A stretch of DNA of 31,718 nucleotides, from positions 72,590-104,307 of the forward strand of contig DLHW01000005.1 of NCBI GenBank assembly GCA_002483425.1. Direction: 5' to 3'. Source of the DNA: Methylococcaceae bacterium UBA7658 (GTDB lineage Bacteria; Pseudomonadota; Gammaproteobacteria; Methylococcales; Methylomonadaceae). Each line of letters opens with the position of its first letter. The first letter of the stretch is position 1. A program made the translations under genes and the position numbers. Under the pieces are notes generated by a model. That model saw nothing but the letters and a program-made list of their open reading frames with translations. It did no database searches and had not been told where the DNA came from. This document shows positions 8,116-16,158 of this stretch, in pieces.

Positions 8116-9600
8116 CTAATCAACCCAATTCTTTGTCCTTTCAATTGCTTTTTGCCAGTAGTGTTTCTGAAATTCCACCTGTTTTTTATCCATTTGCGGC
8201 GTAAATGTCTGGCCGATGCGCCACGACTCGCGAAGTTCTTCGGAAGTCCAATATCCGGCGGCAAGTCCTGCCAGATAGGCCGCACCCAGGGCCGTTGTTT
8301 CCAAATTATCCGGGCGGATAATGTGAACACCGGAGATGTCCGCCTGGAATTGCGCCATCAGACCGTTGTTGGCTGCCCCGCCGTCTATTCTTAACTGAGA
8401 AACCGGTTTGCCGCAATCCAGCACCATCGTTTGGAGCACTTCGTCAACCTGAAAAGCAATGCTTTCCAGCGCTGCGCGCGTGAGATGGGCTTGGCTGGTG
8501 CCTCGGGTGATGCCGAAGATGGCGCCTCGCGCGTTGGAATCCCAATGCGGCGCGCCGAGTCCGGTCAGTGCGGGGACGAAATAAATGCCGCCATTATCAC
8601 TCACACTTGCTGCAAGGTTTTCGGATTCGGACGTATCTTTAAACACCAATAAGCCGTCTCGCAGCCATTGCATGACGGCGCCGCCCATGAATACACTGCC
8701 TTCGAGGGCGTAGGTGACTTGATCGCCGATTTGCCAGGCGATGGTGTTAAGTAGTCGATGCTTTGATGCCGGGATTTTAGTGCCGGTGTTCATCATTAAA
8801 AACGAGCCTGTTCCGTAAGTGCATTTCGCCATGCCGGGCTGATGGCAAAGCTGACCGAATAAAGCCGCTTGCTGATCTCCGGCAAGGGCAGCAATGGGGA
8901 TGCCTATGCCGGTTTCAGCATTGCGGGTTAAACCGTAAATTTCGCTCGACGATTTGACCGTCGGCAAGATTGCCGCCGGAATATCGAACAGGGCGAGCAA
9001 TTCTTCGTCCCAACGGAGTTGCTCGATGTTGTACAACAGAGTGCGGGAGGCATTGGAGACATCGGTGATATGGAGTTCGCCTTGGCTCAGGTTCCAAACC
9101 AGCCAGCAATCGATTGTGCCGAACGCCAATTCGCCACGTTCGGCTTTGTCCCTTGCGCCCTCGACATGGTCGAGGAGCCATTTAATTTTAGTGGCGGAAA
9201 AATAAGCGTCCAGCAACAGCCCGGTTTTAGCCTGGACAACCGGTTCGTAGCCAGCGTTTTTCAGGCGCAAGCATTCGCCCGCCGTGCGTCTGTCTTGCCA
9301 GACAATGGCGTTGTAAATGGGTTTGCCGGTTGACCTATCCCAAATCACCGTGGTTTCGCGCTGGTTAGTGATGCCGATGGCGGCGATGCCGGAAGGCGAG
9401 AGGTTTTGCTGCTGTAGAACTGCTTGGAACACGGCGGCTTGGCTTCGCCATATCATTTCGGCATCGTGTTCGACCCAACCGGGCTTCGGATAAATTTGCG
9501 GGAATTCTCGTTGAGCGACGGCAACCGGTTGCGCCTCCTGGTTGTAAAGAATACAGCGCGAACTGCTGGTGCCTTGGTCGATAGCGAGTATATAGGTCAC
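8116..9600 (-). CDS. glpK: Glycerol kinase
   Basis: 494-aa FGGY-family kinase that phosphorylates glycerol to sn-glycerol 3-phosphate, feeding phospholipid synthesis or glycolysis. Length and motifs fit GlpK closely: DQGTSSSRCILYN at the N-terminus, GITNQRETTVIWDRSTGKP near 77-95 with WQDRRT after it, the FGGY-type segments ALEGSVFMGGAVMQWLRD and GLGAPHWDSNARGAIFG, and the C-terminal ALGAAYLAGLAAGYW. The start is a GTG at 9600 giving MTYILAIDQG; no strong ribosome-binding site is visible. No glycerol facilitator or glycerol-3-phosphate dehydrogenase gene is adjacent, so it stands alone, convergent with mobA. Product identity is secure. Confidence 0.96.
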   Translation of the reverse strand: MTYILAIDQGTSSSRCILYNQEAQPVAVAQREFPQIYPKPGWVEHDAEMIWRSQAAVFQAVLQQQNLSPSGIAAIGITNQRETTVIWDRSTGKPIYNAIVWQDRRTAGECLRLKNAGYEPVVQAKTGLLLDAYFSATKIKWLLDHVEGARDKAERGELAFGTIDCWLVWNLSQGELHITDVSNASRTLLYNIEQLRWDEELLALFDIPAAILPTVKSSSEIYGLTRNAETGIGIPIAALAGDQQAALFGQLCHQPGMAKCTYGTGSFLMMNTGTKIPASKHRLLNTIAWQIGDQVTYALEGSVFMGGAVMQWLRDGLLVFKDTSESENLAASVSDNGGIYFVPALTGLGAPHWDSNARGAIFGITRGTSQAHLTRAALESIAFQVDEVLQTMVLDCGKPVSQLRIDGGAANNGLMAQFQADISGVHIIRPDNLETTALGAAYLAGLAAGYWTSEELRESWRIGQTFTPQMDKKQVEFQKHYWQKAIERTKNWVD

Positions 9601-9846
9601 AGGTTAAAGCTTAAATCCGAAGTTTGCCGGGTAAAACATCGGCCAAATTTAGCATGTTTTTCAAATCTAAAAGATTTTTAACGTAGTTCAAAAACATCAC
9701 TGATAGAAATAATATGAATGCCGGGGGGTTGTCATAACCCGTCATAAGTGTAAATGTATTCCGCTTATTTTTTACTAATCACTAATAAAAACACCGTATC
9801 TAATTTCGCAAGATTCTTTGCAGAAGGGCTAGGTTAATTATTCCGC
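9601..9846. other. Intergenic region upstream of glpK
   Basis: This 246-bp gap lies between two minus-strand genes. It contains a small palindrome AAATCT-AAA-AGATTT at 9663-9677 and GGGTT-GTCAT-AACCC at 9726-9740, with GTCATAA repeated at 9731 and 9741. Either could be a weak hairpin ending the upstream gene or an operator for glpK; neither has a good T run. Confidence 0.3.
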
Positions 9847-11541
9847 CTATGGCGCGGTTTCGACGCTTAGATAATTATTAGCGGGTTGCGGATCGGCTCT
9901 GGACGTAGATTCGACGTTGATTTGTTGTCTGACAGGGAGTCGCACCGCTTTAACGGTCGCTGTTATCCTCGCGCTATTCGCCGGGTCGATCAGTTTTAAG
10001 TTGCACAAGGCATAAGTCCCGCCAAGCCAGCACTTTCCTTGATCGGTTGATAAATTGACGACGGTCCCATTCGAAAGCAAATGGAATATTTTTACATTCA
10101 ATATAGGATCCGGTCCGTTATTGGTGATTTTGAACGTATATTTTCCCTCTTCCCCAGGCAACAGGGTGGCGGGTTGCTGTTCCACTTCGATTTGAAGGTC
10201 TCCTTGGAGCCCGTTATTCAAAAAAAGGTCGCGTAAATAAATATCCGATTGGATACCGTCCGTATCCTCGGGGTTAAGCGTAACGATTGATGCAAATACC
10301 GCATAGCGGCCGGTAGCATTAATTTTGGGGTAATAATTCCAAGAATAACCGAATAGATCCCATTGGTTGCCGTATCCGCCTAAGTTATCGCGGCTTACGA
10401 TGGCAGCTTGTTTAGTGACACGGTCATGAACCGTAACATTCCAAACACCGTTTGGCAACCAATCCTTAAAGAGGGTCATATAGCTTACGTGTCGTCCGTT
10501 GGTGCTGATGTTAGGCTGAATGCCCCCCAACTGAGGGTCGCTTATTAAGGTTGTTTGCCCGGTCAGCCGGTCATTAACTAAAACATTTACGTACAATACG
10601 GTTATGCCTTGGGCGAGATTAGTCGCGGTGGATTGAAAAGCCACAAACCTGCCGTTTCCGCTCAAACTCGGCTGGTCGCTTGCGCCGTTGGATTGCTCGC
10701 CGCCGGAATCGACACTGACTCGGGTTGTCGTCCGCTGATGTCTGTCATGAATAAAAATATCCCGCAAGCCGTTAGTGTCGTTTGGGACTAGATTCGTCGC
10801 CTCGGAAGCAAATGCGATAAATCTACCGTTATCGCTAATTTCCGGTTTTTCGCCAAGGACGGGCCAAGGATGATTTCCTTTATCGGCTTGGGAACCGTCC
10901 GAGGCGAGGTTGACGCGCCGGGTTTGATGTCTCAGGCGGTCATGGATAAAGATATCCGGGTAGTTATTCGAATCATTCTTGACAAGATTGGTCGCCGCAG
11001 ATTCGAAGACGACGAAACGGCCGTCCGAACTGAGGCTGGAACTGTAACTGGCCCTATTTCCGGCAAAACCGTTTGAATTAAGACTGACCAATTCGGTCTT
11101 GCGGGTCAACCGGTCGTGGACGTAAACGTCAAAGAATATGTTGGTGTCCTTGTCGCTTAGTTGCGCCATTGAGGTAAATGTCACAAATCGACCGTCGGCG
11201 CTAATGCCGGGCTGAATATTGTAGAATCCGTAAAGTTGACTGCCGTCTTCCTTGAGGCTGACCAAGGTGGTTTCACTGGTGACGCGGTCGGTAACATAGA
11301 CGCCAAAGTTGGCATAGGTCGCCCCGTTCTCGTCGGTGTAAGATTCCCCGCAAACATAGGTAATGAAACGGCTATCCGCGCTAATGTCGGGGGTGTCGCA
11401 ATCATTGATCTCGCCGAGCGTTCCAGTCGGTTGGTTGCTAATAAGTCGAGTGTCGCCGTTGCTCCAAGCACCATTCGAGAACAAAGAAATCAGCGCCAAA
11501 CTAACGGCCGCGAAACCGATTGTTGCGTGTTTATCGAACAT
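9847..11541 (-). CDS. Secreted PD40 (TolB-like) repeat protein with C-terminal DUF11 domain
   Basis: 564-aa exported protein. A Sec signal peptide covers about residues 1-27 (hydrophobic core FAAVSLALISLF, cleavage likely after AWS). Residues about 30-430 hold repeated blade-like units of the PD40/TolB type, each around SxDGRFVxFxS followed by a DIFIHDR-like strand, enough for a beta-propeller. Residues about 445-564 look like a DUF11 domain (GKYTFKITNNGPDPILNVKI), an Ig-like module common on cell surfaces. The ATG at 11541 has a good CGGAG 7-8 bases upstream. There is no anchor or sorting motif, so it is released or held by partners. Function is unknown; it is a single gene. Confidence 0.82.
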   Translation of the reverse strand: MFDKHATIGFAAVSLALISLFSNGAWSNGDTRLISNQPTGTLGEINDCDTPDISADSRFITYVCGESYTDENGATYANFGVYVTDRVTSETTLVSLKEDGSQLYGFYNIQPGISADGRFVTFTSMAQLSDKDTNIFFDVYVHDRLTRKTELVSLNSNGFAGNRASYSSSLSSDGRFVVFESAATNLVKNDSNNYPDIFIHDRLRHQTRRVNLASDGSQADKGNHPWPVLGEKPEISDNGRFIAFASEATNLVPNDTNGLRDIFIHDRHQRTTTRVSVDSGGEQSNGASDQPSLSGNGRFVAFQSTATNLAQGITVLYVNVLVNDRLTGQTTLISDPQLGGIQPNISTNGRHVSYMTLFKDWLPNGVWNVTVHDRVTKQAAIVSRDNLGGYGNQWDLFGYSWNYYPKINATGRYAVFASIVTLNPEDTDGIQSDIYLRDLFLNNGLQGDLQIEVEQQPATLLPGEEGKYTFKITNNGPDPILNVKIFHLLSNGTVVNLSTDQGKCWLGGTYALCNLKLIDPANSARITATVKAVRLPVRQQINVESTSRADPQPANNYLSVETAP

Positions 11542-11945
11542 AAGACGCTCCGATTTTACATGGTTTAGCCGGATCAGAATCCGGCATCATTCCGTTTTAC
11601 TTCGAGGTTTGACGTATTATTGCACCAATTGGCGAGAGAAGCGATGTAACAAAGACAATCAATTATTCGGCGATTGCGGGTTTTGGATCGTTTTCAAAAT
11701 GTATACCGTTTAATATACCGAACCGGATAATGTTTTATTCTACCGGAATACCGCTGTCAAGGTTTAGGCAAACAGTGGCCGGCTTGGGTTTACGACTACT
11801 GTAAAACCAGGGTTGTAGCGGCAGTGAATTGAAATGTTGGATCGTCAATACCGGGGGAAACGCCTTTTGGACGCAAGAAAGCTTCGTCAAAATCGGTTAT
11901 CATTATCAACGCCAATTTGACTTAGAAACAACCGGAACAACCAGA
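11542..11945. promoter_or_regulatory. Divergent intergenic region before the DUF971-ubi operon
   Basis: 404 bases between divergent genes. A possible plus-strand sigma-70 promoter is TTTTCA (11691-11696), a 17-base spacer, then TATACC (11714-11719), each matching four of six consensus bases. The reading frame of the DUF971 gene stays open upstream to an ATG at 11829, but the extra 39 residues resemble nothing I know, so I treat that part as leader. Confidence 0.35.
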
Positions 11946-12335
11946 ATGCGCTTACGAATCGATCCGTGCCATACAATTCCCGCTGAAATTAAGTTGCATC
12001 AGCTTTCGCGGATTCTTGAAATCCGTTTCGATAATGGCGAGACTTTTAATTTGCCGTGCGAATATTTGCGGGTCTACACACCTTCCGCCGAAGCTTTAGG
12101 GCACGGACCAGGACAGGAAATACTCCAAACCGGGAAGGAAAATGTTACGATAACGGAAATTAAGCCAGTCGGTAATTACGCCATTCAGCCTACTTTTAGC
12201 GACGGTCACGGTACCGGTATTTACAGTTGGGACCTCTTGTACAAACTCGGGGCCGAGTACGGAGCATTATGGGCAGATTATCTGCACAGGCTTGAAATAT
12301 CGGGTCATCAACGCAAACCCACGGATAAACGATAA
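11946..12335 (+). CDS. DUF971 family protein (GBBH-like N-terminal domain)
   Basis: 129-aa protein made almost entirely of one DUF971 domain, the fold also found at the N-terminus of gamma-butyrobetaine hydroxylase. Typical segments are PAEIKLHQLSRILEIRFDNG, then LPCEYLRVYTPSAEALGHGP, and near the end PTFSDGHGTGIYSWDLLYKL. In that enzyme the domain binds a zinc ion. The ATG at 11946 is chosen because it starts at the domain and gives the family's usual length, though its ribosome-binding site is poor. It ends 4 bp before ubiE, so the two are almost certainly cotranscribed. This DUF971-near-ubiE order is common in Gammaproteobacteria as I recall. The biochemical role is not established. Confidence 0.87.
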   Translation: MRLRIDPCHTIPAEIKLHQLSRILEIRFDNGETFNLPCEYLRVYTPSAEALGHGPGQEILQTGKENVTITEIKPVGNYAIQPTFSDGHGTGIYSWDLLYKLGAEYGALWADYLHRLEISGHQRKPTDKR

Positions 12336-12339
12336 TACT

Positions 12340-13086
12340 ATGACAGAAACAACCACTCATTTCGGTTTCAAAACGGTTGCGGCCGAGGAAAAAGCCAAGC
12401 TGGTGCGAGGCGTGTTCGATTCCGTCGCGCAGCATTACGACATCATGAACGACTTGATGTCGCTGGGCATTCACCGGATCTGGAAACGAATTGCCGTGCA
12501 ATTGAGCAATGTGCGGAAAGACGAACATGTTCTTGATCTGGCGGGCGGCACCGGCGATTTGACTGTATTGTTCGAACGGCGCGTCGGCGAGGAAGGTTCG
12601 GTGACGCTGGCCGACATCAACTCGGAAATGCTTTGCACCGGACGGAATCGCCTGATCGATAAAGGCTTGGCTGGCAATATTCAATATACGCAAGTCAACG
12701 CCGAATGTCTGCCCTTCGCCGATAACACGTTCGATTGCGTGATTATCGGCTTCGGCCTGCGTAATGTTACCGATAAAGACTCTGCTTTACGCTCTATGTA
12801 TAGGGTGTTAAAACCGGGCGGACGGGCGCTGGTGCTGGAGTTCTCCCATCCGACCGATCCAGTGACCGAAAAAATTTACGATTTCTATTCGTTTAATTTG
12901 CTACCCAAAATCGGCAAATGGGTGGCGAAAGACGAAGACAGTTACCGCTATCTCGCCGAATCCATCCGGATGCATCCGAAACAGGATGCATTAAAAAGCA
13001 TGATGGAGACTGCCGGGTTTGAGCGTTGCGAGTATTTCAATATGACACAGGGGATTGTGGCGGTGCATCGGGGCTATAAGATTTGA
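12340..13086 (+). CDS. ubiE: Ubiquinone/menaquinone C-methyltransferase UbiE
   Basis: 248-aa SAM-dependent methyltransferase that C-methylates the benzoquinol ring in ubiquinone synthesis (and demethylmenaquinol where menaquinone is made). The family start HFGFKTVAAEEKAKLVRGVF, then DSVAQHYDIMNDLMSLGIHR, the SAM-binding glycine loop LDLAGGTGDLT, and GFGLRNVTDKDSAL are all present, and the length matches E. coli UbiE (251 aa). The ATG at 12340 follows the DUF971 stop by 4 bp. In most relatives ubiJ and ubiB follow directly; here a foreign-looking gene sits between. Confidence 0.96.
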   Translation: MTETTTHFGFKTVAAEEKAKLVRGVFDSVAQHYDIMNDLMSLGIHRIWKRIAVQLSNVRKDEHVLDLAGGTGDLTVLFERRVGEEGSVTLADINSEMLCTGRNRLIDKGLAGNIQYTQVNAECLPFADNTFDCVIIGFGLRNVTDKDSALRSMYRVLKPGGRALVLEFSHPTDPVTEKIYDFYSFNLLPKIGKWVAKDEDSYRYLAESIRMHPKQDALKSMMETAGFERCEYFNMTQGIVAVHRGYKI

Positions 13087-13154
13087 AGCTAAAGTTCTCA
13101 ATAAATAAAAAAATTGGTGTATTACGCAGGGAATCCTTGATCTTGAGATAAAAA

Positions 13155-13748
13155 ATGGCGGAACAAAATAAACACCAGTTTTTTTACGAACAAACAAGAA
13201 AGCAAATAGAACATGAGGACGTTTTATTAAATCATCGGTCCACATGGTTATTAGTTCTGCAAGGCTTTTTGTTTACCGCTTATGGTTATTCTATAAACGC
13301 ACAAGCTACAGCTTGTCAAAATGCTAGCTGTGAGTTAAGTAAATCAAAAATAATTGATGACTTAAGACATGTGTTATCAGTAATCGGAATTTCATCATCT
13401 TTTTTTATTTTATTTGCAGTTATTGCCGCAGCTACATCAATCTTGAAATTAGTGGACGATTGGAAAAAATATAATGTTGATAACAAACTAGACGATGAAG
13501 GTTTAAGTTACCCTCAAATTATCGGCGATAATCCTGGATTAGGTATGAAAGCAGGATTAACGCCAACACTAACTTTGCCTCTTATTTTGTTGGGAGCCTG
13601 GCTATTTATACTTCCAACTATTTTTAAGGGTCCAATTATTATTATTTTTTCTGTTTTTTCAGCAAATTTAATTAAAAAAAGTGAATTCATTTATAAGGTT
13701 GGTCTTTTAAAGAGACCAAATTACTTTAGATCGGTAAATAAATTCTAA
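13155..13748 (+). CDS. AT-rich integral membrane protein inserted in the ubi operon
   Basis: 197-aa protein of unknown function. A charged N-terminus (about 1-28, with KQIEHEDVLLNHR) leads into TM1 at about 29-47 (WLLVLQGFLFTAYGYSI). TM2 is at about 67-91, and one long or two short spans lie at about 128-165, ending in a basic tail. The EHED..NHR..WLL..QGFLF phrase recalls a group of small membrane proteins (RipA-like?), but I cannot assign it firmly. It splits ubiE from ubiJ, leaving 68 and 15 bp gaps. Hand counts of 60-base blocks give about 37, 30 and 17% GC at 13201, 13381 and 13621, against about 65 and 52% at 12541 and 14101, so it is probably acquired. It is intact and would be read with the operon. 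Confidence 0.72.
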   Translation: MAEQNKHQFFYEQTRKQIEHEDVLLNHRSTWLLVLQGFLFTAYGYSINAQATACQNASCELSKSKIIDDLRHVLSVIGISSSFFILFAVIAAATSILKLVDDWKKYNVDNKLDDEGLSYPQIIGDNPGLGMKAGLTPTLTLPLILLGAWLFILPTIFKGPIIIIFSVFSANLIKKSEFIYKVGLLKRPNYFRSVNKF

Positions 13749-13763
13749 AAATCTCTTTATTTA

Positions 13764-14378
13764 ATGATTAAACCTTTGCTTATCGCTAGCTTTGAAGCCG
13801 CGCTTAACCGCTATTTAACATTGGATGAAAACAGCCAAGCTTTACTGTATCCCTTAATTGGAAAGATTATTGCTGTTAATATTCAGCCTTTCAACGAAAC
13901 CGTGTATCTTTGTCCAAGTGCCGATAGCATTCAGATCATCGATCATCTGGTTGGTGAGCCGGATACCGCCATTAGCGGTTCGTTATGGGCTTTGGGCTTG
14001 ATGGGCGTCAGCGCTAAACCCATGCGCTCAGTGTTTTCGGGCGAGGTTAAGATTGAAGGCGATATTCATACGGGAAAACAATTTCAGAGTTTATTTAAAA
14101 AACTGAATATCGATCCGGAAAGCCTGCTTACTCAATATACCGGCGGCGAGATTGCGGGCCGGGTTATCGGATTTTTCCGCGCCGGACAAGATTGGAGCAA
14201 GGAAACCCTTGAAACATTCCGGCTCAATGCCGCCGAATTTCTGCAAGAAGAAACCCGCGATTTACCGGCGAAACCGGAAATCGATATTTTTTATCATGAG
14301 GTAGACGACGTGCGGTTGGGCTGCGAACGTCTTGAAAGCCGGATTGAACGATTAACCGCTACACTGAACTCAAAATAA
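13764..14378 (+). CDS. ubiJ: UbiJ, SCP2-domain accessory protein of ubiquinone synthesis
   Basis: 204-aa cytosolic protein, the same size as E. coli UbiJ. The N-terminal half is an SCP2 lipid-binding domain (about 15-110) with VEGDI-like text seen here as GEVKIEGDIHTGKQFQSLFKKL. The C-terminal half has the family's charged helical tail (about 160-200) ending in a short coiled coil (RLESRIERLTATL). UbiJ works with UbiB and UbiK in the Ubi complex, presumably holding the hydrophobic intermediates. It begins 15 bp after the AT-rich membrane gene and ends 10 bp before ubiB. No Shine-Dalgarno precedes the ATG, so it may rely on coupling to the gene before it. Confidence 0.9.
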   Translation: MIKPLLIASFEAALNRYLTLDENSQALLYPLIGKIIAVNIQPFNETVYLCPSADSIQIIDHLVGEPDTAISGSLWALGLMGVSAKPMRSVFSGEVKIEGDIHTGKQFQSLFKKLNIDPESLLTQYTGGEIAGRVIGFFRAGQDWSKETLETFRLNAAEFLQEETRDLPAKPEIDIFYHEVDDVRLGCERLESRIERLTATLNSK

Positions 14379-14388
14379 GAATAATAAA

Positions 14389-15939
14389 GTGTTTTATCCC
14401 CGTATTATTTTCCGCTTGATTCATATCAACTGGGTGCTGGTTTCGCATGGCTTGGATGAGATCGTTTTTAAGACCCATCTGTTCAGTTCGGTGCGCTACT
14501 TCGCCGTTTTTTCGCCCAGCTATTGGCTGAAACCGAAAACCGAACCGCGCGCGGTTCGTATTCGTAAAGCATTAGAAGATTTAGGGCCGATCTTTGTTAA
14601 ATTCGGTCAAGCCTTATCGACACGGAAAGATTTATTGCCGGAAGATATCGCCGACGAACTGGTTAAATTGCAAGACCGGGTGCCGCCGTTCCCGAAAGAA
14701 ACCGCGCAGCAAATTATTGAAAACGAATTGGGTATGTCGATCGCCAAAGCTTTCGCCAAATTCGAAGCTGAGCCATTAGCATCCGCTTCGGTTGCGCAAG
14801 TCCACGCCGCTGAATTGCATGACGGCCGACAAGTGGTGGTTAAAGTGCTGCGCCCGGATATTGAAGCAGGTATCTATTCCGATATCGGGTTATTGTACGA
14901 ACTGGCGCGCATTGCCGAAAAATTCTGGCCGGATGCGCGCCGGTTAAGGCCTATGGAGGTTGTGGCGGAATTCGAAAAAACGACATTGGACGAACTCGAC
15001 TTAATGCGCGAGGCCGCTAATGCCGCCAAGTTACGCCGTAATTTCGAACATTCCGAGCTTTTATATATACCCGAAATTTATTGGGATTATACCCGGCGTA
15101 AAGTAATGGTCATGGAGCGGATTTACGGCGTGCCGGTCGGCGAAATCGGTCAATTAAAGGCGAAAGGCGCGGATTTTAAATTGCTCGCGGAACGCGGCGT
15201 AGAAATTTTCTTCATCCAAGTATTCCGCGATAATTTTTTTCACGCCGACATGCATCCCGGCAACATCTTCGTCGAAGTCCCAGGCAAATACATCGCGGTC
15301 GATTTCGGCATCATCGGTTCTTTGTCGCTTACCGATCAGCATTACCTAGCGGAAAATTTCCTCGCCTTCTTCAACCGCGATTATTATAAGGTCGCCCAGA
15401 TGCATGTCGAGTCCGGCTGGGTGCCGAATACTACGCGCATTGAAGAGTTCGAGTCCGCTATCCGCAGCGTGTGCGAGCCGATCTTTGAAAAACCTTTGAA
15501 AGACATTTCTTTCGGGTTGTTGTTGCTCCGCTTGTTTCAAACCGCCCGCCGCTTCGACATGCAAGTTCAGCCGCAACTGGTTTTACTGCAAAAAACCTTA
15601 TTGAATATCGAGGGTTTAGGACGTCAGCTTTATCCCGAACTGGATTTATGGCAAACCGCCAAGCCGTTTTTGGAAAAGTGGTTTAAAGAACGCATGAGTC
15701 CGAAGACTAAGATTGTCGAAACCTTAAAGCAAATTCCGCAAATAGCCGAACATTTTCCCGAAATTCCCGCGCTCTTATTTAAAACGCTGGAAAATGCCGC
15801 CAACGAACAAAAGCGCGCGGACCGGCAGCAAGAGGAATTAAAGCTTCTCCGCGAGCAGATGGACATACAGCACCGCAATACGATTTGGTCGATTTATATT
15901 GGGGCTCTTCTAATAGCGGTTGCAGTGTTGTTGCGATAA
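14389..15939 (+). CDS. ubiB: UbiB, atypical kinase/ATPase of ubiquinone synthesis
   Basis: 516-aa protein of the ADCK/UbiB family, which uses ATP hydrolysis to support the Ubi complex, probably by extracting lipid intermediates from the membrane. Diagnostic features are the KxGQ motif KFGQALSTRKDLLP (71-84), an Ala-rich loop ASASVAQVHAA in place of the kinase Gly loop, the VVVKVLRP lysine, HADMHPGN in the catalytic loop, and VDFGIIGSLS as the DFG segment. A C-terminal membrane span is visible (IYIGALLIAVAVLLR). It starts with GTG at 14389, 10 bp after ubiJ. The E. coli protein is about 30 residues longer, mainly at the C-terminus. It is the last gene of the operon. Confidence 0.95.
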   Translation: MFYPRIIFRLIHINWVLVSHGLDEIVFKTHLFSSVRYFAVFSPSYWLKPKTEPRAVRIRKALEDLGPIFVKFGQALSTRKDLLPEDIADELVKLQDRVPPFPKETAQQIIENELGMSIAKAFAKFEAEPLASASVAQVHAAELHDGRQVVVKVLRPDIEAGIYSDIGLLYELARIAEKFWPDARRLRPMEVVAEFEKTTLDELDLMREAANAAKLRRNFEHSELLYIPEIYWDYTRRKVMVMERIYGVPVGEIGQLKAKGADFKLLAERGVEIFFIQVFRDNFFHADMHPGNIFVEVPGKYIAVDFGIIGSLSLTDQHYLAENFLAFFNRDYYKVAQMHVESGWVPNTTRIEEFESAIRSVCEPIFEKPLKDISFGLLLLRLFQTARRFDMQVQPQLVLLQKTLLNIEGLGRQLYPELDLWQTAKPFLEKWFKERMSPKTKIVETLKQIPQIAEHFPEIPALLFKTLENAANEQKRADRQQEELKLLREQMDIQHRNTIWSIYIGALLIAVAVLLR

Positions 15940-16022
15940 TTTTATCGGCAACGGCTAAATGTTAACTCATTGATAGGCAATGTTTTTAGTCCCATAAAAT
16001 AGCGCTGTGGTATTTTTAGGGC

Positions 16023-16090
16023 GATCATTATTGATCCCGTCTTATGAAGTTTTAACTTCCGTTCGCCCATGTACCCTTTGGGTGCGAACG
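16023..16090. terminator. Three tandem hairpins between convergent ubiB and the DAB operon
   Basis: Three consecutive inverted repeats lie in the 219-bp gap between convergent operons: GATCA-TTAT-TGATC (16023-16036), GAAGT-TTTA-ACTTC (16046-16059), and CGTTCGC ... GCGAACG (16060-16090), the last containing its own ACCC-TTT-GGGT. They probably stop or buffer transcription from both sides, or are remains of a palindromic repeat. No long T run is present. Confidence 0.45.
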
Positions 16091-16158
16091 ATTCAACCAT
16101 TAAAGAGCCGGAGCAATAGTTCAGCCGGTTCGGACTTTTGCCCCAGCAATTGATGTAG

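Noticed and set aside
9019..9333. Plus-strand open frame of about 104 codons inside glpK
   Set aside because: It is an antisense shadow of a well-conserved kinase gene, with no ribosome-binding site or known domain.
11829..11945. 39-residue N-terminal extension of the DUF971 protein
   Set aside because: It resembles no family sequence, has no good ribosome-binding site, and the domain is complete from the ATG at 11946.
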